NCBI RefSeq assembly: GCF_010389155.1
Contig: NC_057765.1
Span: forward strand, 43,729,559-43,793,558
Reading direction: 5' to 3'
DNA: 64,000 bases
Origin: Erigeron canadensis
Lineage: Eukaryota > Streptophyta > Magnoliopsida > Asterales > Asteraceae
This document shows, piece after piece, positions 57,851 to 64,000 of the stretch; the stretch's first letter is position 1; every line of letters starts with the position of its first letter. The position numbers and the translations under genes were made by a program. A model generated the notes under the pieces. That model saw only the letters and a program-made list of their open reading frames with translations. It did not search any database and was not told the DNA's origin.

Positions 57851-58942
57851 GTGTTAAAATTTAAAATGTATGAGATATCTATTTTATAATATAGTATAGA
57901 TGGATAATATAACCACATAATCACGTCAAAACATATTCCAAACACTCCAAAATGTGAATTTTGTCTTCACATTTAATTCACTATTAACTAGAAAATTAAT
58001 AACTTATATCTAAGGGTATAATAGGTAAAAATGTTGAGTAATAGCTGTTATTTATGATAAATGGACAGTTTAGGAAAAATAAAGAGAGTTAGTTAAATAT
58101 CATTCCGTCTTATATTAAATATTCAATTTTGACTTGTTAAATGTTTTTTCAACTTTTATTATAAATGATTTTTGTTGGTATTATATAATTGATGCAAGTT
58201 ATATCGATGAAAAATATAATTAAAACTCAATCAAAACATATATTTTATATGAATCTTTATATAATATAAACAAAGTTTTTTACGATTAAAGTTGAAAGCA
58301 GAATAGTTGACAAGTAAAAATTAGATTTAATATGAGAGGAAGAGTAACAAAAAAGAAAGGAAAATAGAAATGAACTAAGATAGATTTTAACGATAAATTG
58401 TTGTATGTTGTATCTGCTAGAGGTATTATGGAAAAGTTTATGTAGACAATTCTTTTGAGAGAACAACTACTGTAAAAATTACGGTAGAATAGTTAGACGG
58501 GTATATAAACTAGTATGAGTACTGTATATACTTTATGAATCACATGTGCTATCATTTTTCCAATAAAAGTGCATCTCATATGATGGACCATCTTTTGCCT
58601 CTGTGTCTGTGATCCCACAAAGTTTTGGATTCTTTGGTTTGGACATTTCAAATCAATATAACACGTACGTACAACGTACGAACTGAGCTATCATTTAATT
58701 ATGTTAGAATACTATTGTATATCAGTTGCTTCATATATAGTTTACGATCTATTCTTAATACTATACTATCGTACATTGTAAAACATTTAATGTCCTTTTG
58801 GGAAAAAGACAGGTTGAATATAAGATCGAACTCGATCTTTAATTTATAAAGAAAGTGATTTCAGATTATGATTTATCTACCAGTTAATGTAGGATTAAAG
58901 ATATATTAGTATTTGACAAAATAAAACATAAGAATAGTAACA
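57851..58942. other. Intergenic, no gene recognised
   Basis: AT-rich, no frame or repeat that I can name. 58656-58682 has the near-palindrome ACACGTACGTACAACGTACG. Confidence 0.3.
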
Positions 58943-59040
58943 AAAGGCTTGTAGTCTAGCAGTATGCGAGCTGACCGAGTAACTATAATATTGTGTATTC
59001 GAATCCCGTGAAGAACAAATATGAGTGATAATTGTGTATT
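58943..59040 (+). mobile_element. tRNA-derived SINE-like head
   Basis: GGCTTGTAGTCTAGCAGTAT contains TAGTCTAGCAG, which fits the RNA polymerase III A box (TRGYNNARNNG). About 45 bp later TATTCGAATCCCG is one base off the B box. The pair, and GTGAAGAAC just after, are typical of plant SINEs. It does not fold as a proper tRNA. No clear tail or target duplication was found. Confidence 0.5.
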
Positions 59041-59049
59041 GGTGTTGAA

Positions 59050-59415
59050 CTATCTAAATTATCTTTCTTCTCTATTCACTAATTTAAATATCTATATCTA
59101 ATATTCCTATGATACTCTTAAATCTCAACCACTCATTTTCGTCTCTCTACTCAAAAAATCATTTTATTCCTCTAATTCATTAAAAAATCTTTTATCTCAA
59201 AAACTGTATATCGATAAATTATACAAGTTGTATGAGTGTCCCTAAAATTTCATGCTCTTTCATTAGAGATGTCATTCTACTTTCGACGAATTTTTAAATC
59301 CGACGAAACCCGTACGGCTAAAGCATTAGCCATCACACTCTATGACTTATCATCGCTTATGACCTATCACCCCACCATCTCACTTTCGTGAAGTGAGGAC
59401 ACTTTCTCTCGTACA
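59050..59415 (-). repeat. GCGCGTTGCGG-family repeat, inverted copy 5
   Basis: The reverse complement follows copies 2 and 4 in order: GTACGAGAGAAAGTG, a CTCACTTCACGAAAGTGAG head (the GCGCGTTGCGG core is lost), GATAAGTCATAGAGTGTGAT, AGAATGACATCTC and AATTTATCGATATACAG. Confidence 0.65.
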
Positions 59416-59911
59416 ATAAAAATGTAAGAATATAATCCCGCGTGCCACATTGCTAGCGCTAGCGGACTAGGGTAGTAAAATTGAACATTTGTAACTTCTC
59501 TCTTTTATAGACATGTTACATTTGACAAAATAAAACATAAAAGGTGATCCCATTTTGATTATGAACAAACCATTTGTAACTTCTGTCTTGTATACATGAC
59601 AAAATGAGTCTCATGTCCAAATTATAAAAAACAATATATAACAATTAGGTATGTGGTTGAGTTCTTATAAAAATACATGCAATACCTAAATTTGGAAACT
59701 ATAACCCGACCCGGCCCGACCATAATCGAAAGAGCAATGACCAAAACCATCAGACTCAAATAATAAATGATTTGACCGAGCGACTTAAATATATAATTAA
59801 TGCCTTCAGTAGTAATTCTTTTTTGTACTGCTTGTCACAGGTGTAGTTCATGATCAGGAGGACTTCAATAACTCCTTGTTGAAAGATGATAGGCCTAATA
59901 AGTAATTTTAC
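59416..59911. other. Intergenic, no gene recognised
   Basis: AT-rich. A phrase pair 'CATTTGTAACTTCT.TCTT' occurs twice (59488 and 59569). 59904-59911 is the hAT target-site copy. Confidence 0.3.
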
Positions 59912-60261
59912 TAGGGATGATATTCGGTACGGAACCGTACCAATACCAAAAAATACCGAAACCGAGTGTATCTAAAATCAAGAACCGGATACTGAATCGA
60001 ATTTTCATAATCGGTATCGGTACGGGAATTTCAGTATTTTCCCGACTAGTACCGATTCTATACTTTGCAATATGATTTTATGTATTACTTGATCTAACAG
60101 CGAGTAAATCACACATCACTTCAGGTCAAACATGTATTACTTCTGAATATCATATCATCATCATTATTTAATCGATATATACAAAAGAAACAAGTAAGAT
60201 CGAATCTTCAATGAAGAAATAATTTACATATAATAACTTTATAACTATATATATATATAAT

Positions 60262-60659
60262 ATAGGGAGACAATCAAATAAGAACAGTTTTAAAATAAGA
60301 ACGGTGAGAACACCTTAAAAACATCATTTTGATGCATTAAAAGTCTATAAAACTGGCATAGTGCATAACTAATTATCATTATTTAAGTGTTTAACAACAC
60401 ATTGATTCATCAAAATCGGAAAAATCACGTTTTTTGTTGGATGCATCATTTTGATGAATATGCATCCAAGATTGATGCACAAAACAAAAAACATGATTAT
60501 TTCGATTTTGACGGATGAATGTGTTATTAAACACTTAAATAAAGATAATTAGTTATGCACTATGTTAGTTTTATGGAGTTTTAATGCATCAAAATGATGT
60601 TTTTAAGTTGTTTTCACCGTTCTTATTTTAAGAGTGTTCTCACTGGGGTGTTACCCATA
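60262..60659. mobile_element. Palindromic MITE 1 inside the hAT element
   Basis: The left arm (AATAAGAACGGTGAGAACAC, then AAAACATCATTTTGATGCAT) is the inverse of the right arm (ATGCATCAAAATGATGTTTT, then CACCGTTCTTATTTTA). The flanks are TA repeats, so a TA-target (Tc1/mariner-like) insertion is likely. Confidence 0.7.
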
Positions 60660-60683
60660 TAATATATATATATATAGAGAGAG

Positions 60684-61067
60684 AGAGGGTACAATCAAAT
60701 GAGAACCAACTTAAAATGAGAACACTTAAAAACTATATTTTGATGCATTAAAAGTCCATAAAACTGACATAGTGCATAACTAATTATCATTATTTAAATA
60801 TTTAACAACACATGGATCCGTCAAAATCGAAAAATATCACGTTTTTTGTTAGATGCATCATTTTGATAATATGCATCCAAGATGGATGCAAAAAATAAAA
60901 AACGTGATTTTTTCAATTTTGAAAGATCAATGTGTTGTTAAACACTTAAATAATGATAATTTATTATGCACTATGTTAGTTTTATGGACTTTTAATGCAT
61001 CAAAATGATGTTTTTAAATGTTCTCACCGTTCTTATTTTAAAAGTGATTTCACCGGAGTGTTACCTA
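60684..61067. mobile_element. Palindromic MITE 2, same family as MITE 1
   Basis: Same order of blocks as MITE 1 (TTGATGCATTAAAAGTCCAT, CACGTTTTTTGTTAGATGCA, TTCTCACCGTTCTTATTTTA), with scattered differences, in the same orientation and only a TA/GA repeat away. Confidence 0.7.
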
Positions 61068-61094
61068 TATATATATATATACCTATATATATAT

Positions 61095-61270
61095 AGGGAA
61101 AAGTGGGTATGGAGTTGTCCCCCATCTAAACCCCTCACATACAAATATTTTAATATTTGTTTAAATTTTAAATAAATACGTTGGCCTCAATGATTTTTAT
61201 GATTATAAAAACAAAATGTGAGGGTTTCCCATCTAAGCTTAGATGAGAGACAACTCCATACTCACTTCCC

Positions 61271-61273
<3 letters not shown>
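61095..61273. mobile_element. Short MITE 3 inside the hAT element
   Basis: AAAGTGGGTATGGAGTTGTC at the left is the inverse of GACAACTCCATACTCACTTC at the right, and CCCCTCACAT pairs with ATGTGAGGG. It lies in the same TA-repeat DNA. A different family from MITEs 1 and 2. Confidence 0.7.
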
Positions 61274-61308
<35 letters not shown>

Positions 61309-61789
61309 ACATATATTAATAAATGGTGAATGCATATAAACTTAGAGAGTGAAAAGATTAAAAAAAATAATAACGTACGTGAAGCTTTTCCATAAATAAG
61401 AAAAAGTGAGTATTTGCATGTAAATTGTAATTATAACATACATGATACAAATAGATACATTTGAAATTATGCATAGTTATATAATAACATGATATAAATT
61501 TGAACATGTCAAACTTCATATAAGAAAAGTTGTTGCCTTTTTTTTTTCTTCCGAGGTTAGTCGGTTACATATAACAAGGGTGTTAAGCTATGTTTTCTTT
61601 GGCTAGGATGTGTGAATCATTTGTATACATATTATTCGGTATCCAAATCAGTTTTCCCGTACCGAAATACCGAAACCAATTTCATCTTGAAATCAAAACC
61701 GATTAATCCCCTTCAGTACTGATTTTCGGTACCAGTTCGGTTTCGGTACGTTTTTCGCTCATCCCTAAATTTTACAACGTCAACATTAG

Positions 61790-62120
61790 CACTTTACATA
61801 ATGAGTCATGTGTTTGCGCAATGCGTCAGCGATACACAATGGTGATAGCGGTGGTGGCAGCGACGGGTAGCGGCTATGACGGTTGGTGGGGGCGGCAATG
61901 GTGATGAATGTAAAATTAATTGATGTTAAAAGAGGTAGGGTAATTATTTTAAGGGAGGACATCATATATCCCCCTCATAAACATCAAAGTCACATATTTA
62001 CCCACTTAAACAACATAATATCATATATATTCAATCTAAACCTTAAAACTATCAAATTTACCCATTTTATTAATAAACTCATTAAAACTATATTTAATAT
62101 TAGAATTTATCATGATAAGC
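61790..62120 (+). repeat. GCGCGTTGCGG-family repeat, copy 6
   Basis: TTTGCGCAATGCGTCAGCGA is followed by a GGTGG-rich block (GTGGTGGCAGCGACGGGTAG) and TGTAAAATTAATTGATGTTA, as at 30.0 kb. Its tail (61960-62120) recurs inverted at 63383-63545. Confidence 0.55.
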
Positions 62121-62122
62121 AA

Positions 62123-62933
62123 TAGGGGTGTGAGAAATGAACCGGAAAACCGAAAAACCGATCCGAACCGCGTGATCCAAAACCGAGAAAATTGAACCCG
62201 GAAAACACCGAAACTCGAAAAAACCGAAAGCAAAAAATCCGATGTGTAACGGTTCGGTTACGGTTTTCAATATTCATTACCCGCGGTTAACCGAACCAAA
62301 TTTTGTTATATACCTACATAAATCCTATACATGTATATTTACACATATATGTATTATATGATTACATCATTTATATATCTATTTAGCTAAATTTTTGTAT
62401 TTGTTGCCTAAAATATTAACAATTTTACTAACTTTCTTTCACAATCTTTGATTAGTTTTGGATATTGTAAGTAATTTTCTTATATATATATATACTCTTT
62501 TTAGAAAAAGTTGTTAACTTTGTTTAAAATAGTAATCTAAAATAATATTAATATCACATAAAAGACATTTTAAGTAGTAAATCATGATATTCTTAAATAG
62601 AAACTTGCATTACATAAATATAATGGGTTAGAAGAAAGTAATTCAAAATGAGATGTAATGTATATTTATTTATAAAATAATATATTAATGTAGTTAAATG
62701 TCTACTATACATAGAAAAATTAATTAATACAATGTAAATTGATTATTATAATTGAAAACTTAAACTTTATATTAGCATAACTTTAATAAATGGGTAACCA
62801 AAAATAAAACCGAAATTAACCGACTTTTTCGGGTAACCGAAATTAACGGTTCAAAATTTTTAGCTAACCGAAACCCGAAAAACGGTTCAAAATTTCTAGC
62901 TAACCGAACCCAACCGAACCGTTTACAGCCCTA
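62123..62933. mobile_element. 811-bp hAT element with perfect 8-bp target duplication
   Basis: Left end TAGGGGTGT, right end ACAGCCCTA (inverse TAGGGCTGT). The flanks ATAAGCAA (62115-62122) and ATAAGCAA (62934-62941) are identical. Subterminal parts are packed with AACCG/CGGTT words (for example GTAACGGTTCGGTTACGG). Non-autonomous, no frame of note. Confidence 0.87.
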
Positions 62934-62941
62934 ATAAGCAA

Positions 62942-62980
62942 TATACACATTAAAATTAAAGAGCACAATATTAATAATCA

Positions 62981-63019
<39 letters not shown>

Positions 63020-63382
63020 TGTGGCTAAAGAAGATAACTTAACATAAGAGTAAGTCTAGCTCTAGAGGATAGGCCTAAGAAAAACGAGCAGATTGATGGT
63101 CTAAATTAGTTAGCTAGGAAAGATCGCAAACATGAATTAATTTGTATCGACGTTATTATTACATCCACTAACACAAGTATATATTCTAATGTACAGTTGA
63201 CCGAGTTAAACGTTAGTTTATCATTCGCACAAGAACATTTATGGCTTATATAAGCTCATCCAAGTGAAATTATATCAAGTTTGGTCTTGAAGGAAGATGT
63301 TTTAGTAGATGATCGATGGAGTATATATTACAATAATGAAAAATTCATGGTTCGTGTGGTTATATAATCATATAGTTATGCG
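62942..63382. other. Intergenic, no gene recognised
   Basis: Contains a TA microsatellite at about 62983-63016. No gene seen. Confidence 0.35.
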
Positions 63383-63630
63383 CTTATCATGATAGATTTT
63401 AATATTAAATATAAAAAAAAATAAGTTCATTAATGAAATGGATAAATTTGATAGTTTTTAGGTTTAGATTGGGTATACATGATATTATGTTGTTTAAATG
63501 GATAAATATGTGATTTTGATGTTTAGATTGAGGGATTTATCCTGTAAATTAATTATAGATATATTCAGTAAAGATATTTAAATTAGTGAATAAAAAAAAA
63601 TAGATATTTTATGTAATTTAAAGTTGTAAT
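63383..63630. repeat. Inverted arm of 61960-62120 plus GCGCGTTGCGG-family tail
   Basis: GCTTATCATGATAGATTTTA, then AAATTTGATAGTTTTTAGGT and GATATTATGTTGTTTAAATG, is the reverse complement of the 62.0-kb tail. It is followed by AATTATAGATATATTCAGTA, the family's other end block. Confidence 0.6.
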
Positions 63631-64000
63631 TTAATAAAAAAGGGAGGGGTTGATGCTATATGTAATAGTGTAGACCTGATGTATCAGAGGTATTATTTGC
63701 AAATTAATAACGTGTCTTCGGTTTCGCTCATCATCTCAAGCCTTTGCGTGGGTTCTTATGTGTTGGACAATTGTCTAGGCTCATTATTATAGGGTAATCA
63801 ATGACGTAATGAAACGACATACGGGGTTTAAGGTGCTCCACTGACGATAATACATGTTTGGCAATTGGTATATAATGTATCTTAATCTTGATTAATGGAT
63901 GTATTATACTAGTATTTTAACGAACAATGTAACTATTAGGATGAACTGCTGTGCAAAGAAGATGTCGGTCGACGTTTCTACTTATATTATTATAGGGTAA
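63631..64000. other. Window end, no gene recognised
   Basis: No frame or repeat that I can name. The sequence runs off the window. Confidence 0.3.

Larger units (their letters stand above)
59912..61767. mobile_element. hAT element with perfect 8-bp target duplication, hosting three MITEs
   Basis: Left end TAGGGATGATATTCGGTACG. The right end is the inverse, CGTTTTTCGCTCATCCCTA. The flanks AATTTTAC (59904-59911) and AATTTTAC (61768-61775) are identical, the hAT signature. Subterminal regions are full of CGGTAC/GTACCG words, probable transposase-binding sites. No transposase gene is present. About 1 kb of the interior is three MITEs sitting in TA-repeat DNA. Confidence 0.85.

Noticed and set aside
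58943..59020. True tRNA gene
   Set aside because: A and B box-like words are present, but the arms do not pair into a cloverleaf and the B box is imperfect. SINE is the better reading.

Overview
This is AT-rich plant nuclear DNA with spliced genes, MITEs, hAT, Mutator-like, PIF/Harbinger, Ty1/copia, LINE and Helitron-like pieces. The protein families (LFR, KCS, U-box/ARM, FAR1, plant carboxylesterase) say eudicot. The style of the Harbinger ORF1 and of the short repeats suggests Asteraceae, but that is inference.

Four genes look complete. (1) A U-box/armadillo E3 ligase gene (12478-16074, +, 3 exons). (2) A 3-ketoacyl-CoA synthase gene (36559-38361, +, 2 exons). (3) LFR, an armadillo subunit of SWI/SNF chromatin remodelling complexes (45397-51357, -, 8 exons). 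(4) An intronless plant carboxylesterase gene (55939-56934, -). They do unrelated jobs and do not form a cluster.

Region by region: 0.6-3.7 kb is a mosaic of broken host-gene pieces (laccase, hypersensitive-induced-response/SPFH protein, RPA-like OB-fold protein) plus a decayed tandem repeat. 3.77-7.86 kb holds two abutting PIF/Harbinger units, the first with only the Myb/NAM-associated ORF1 and the second with only the DDE transposase. Their facing terminal repeats share one TAA, and each ORF has one in-frame stop. 8.7 kb has a MITE with a 9-bp target duplication. 9.07-10.45 kb is an F-box/LRR pseudogene. 16.1-22.2 kb is a young, apparently intact Ty1/copia retrotransposon on the minus strand, 52 bp past the stop of the U-box gene. 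22.2-36.3 kb is a repeat field: a FAR1 fragment, a 5'-truncated LINE, an 89-bp tandem repeat, three related copies of a local duplication and a 1.56-kb Mutator-like element whose end lies 289 bp before the KCS start codon. 38.4-45.4 kb is largely repeat-derived. 51.4-55.9 kb has two more MITEs and a pair of GACGTC-centred palindromes. 57-64 kb holds two hAT elements with perfect 8-bp target duplications, one of them containing three MITEs.

No rRNA, tRNA or CRISPR array was seen. The strongest candidate for something unusual is the tandem pair of one-ORF Harbinger units. The captured-gene mosaic, the nested hAT/MITE block and a locally abundant 'GCGCGTTGCGG' repeat family come next. All calls come from reading the sequence; no database search was possible.
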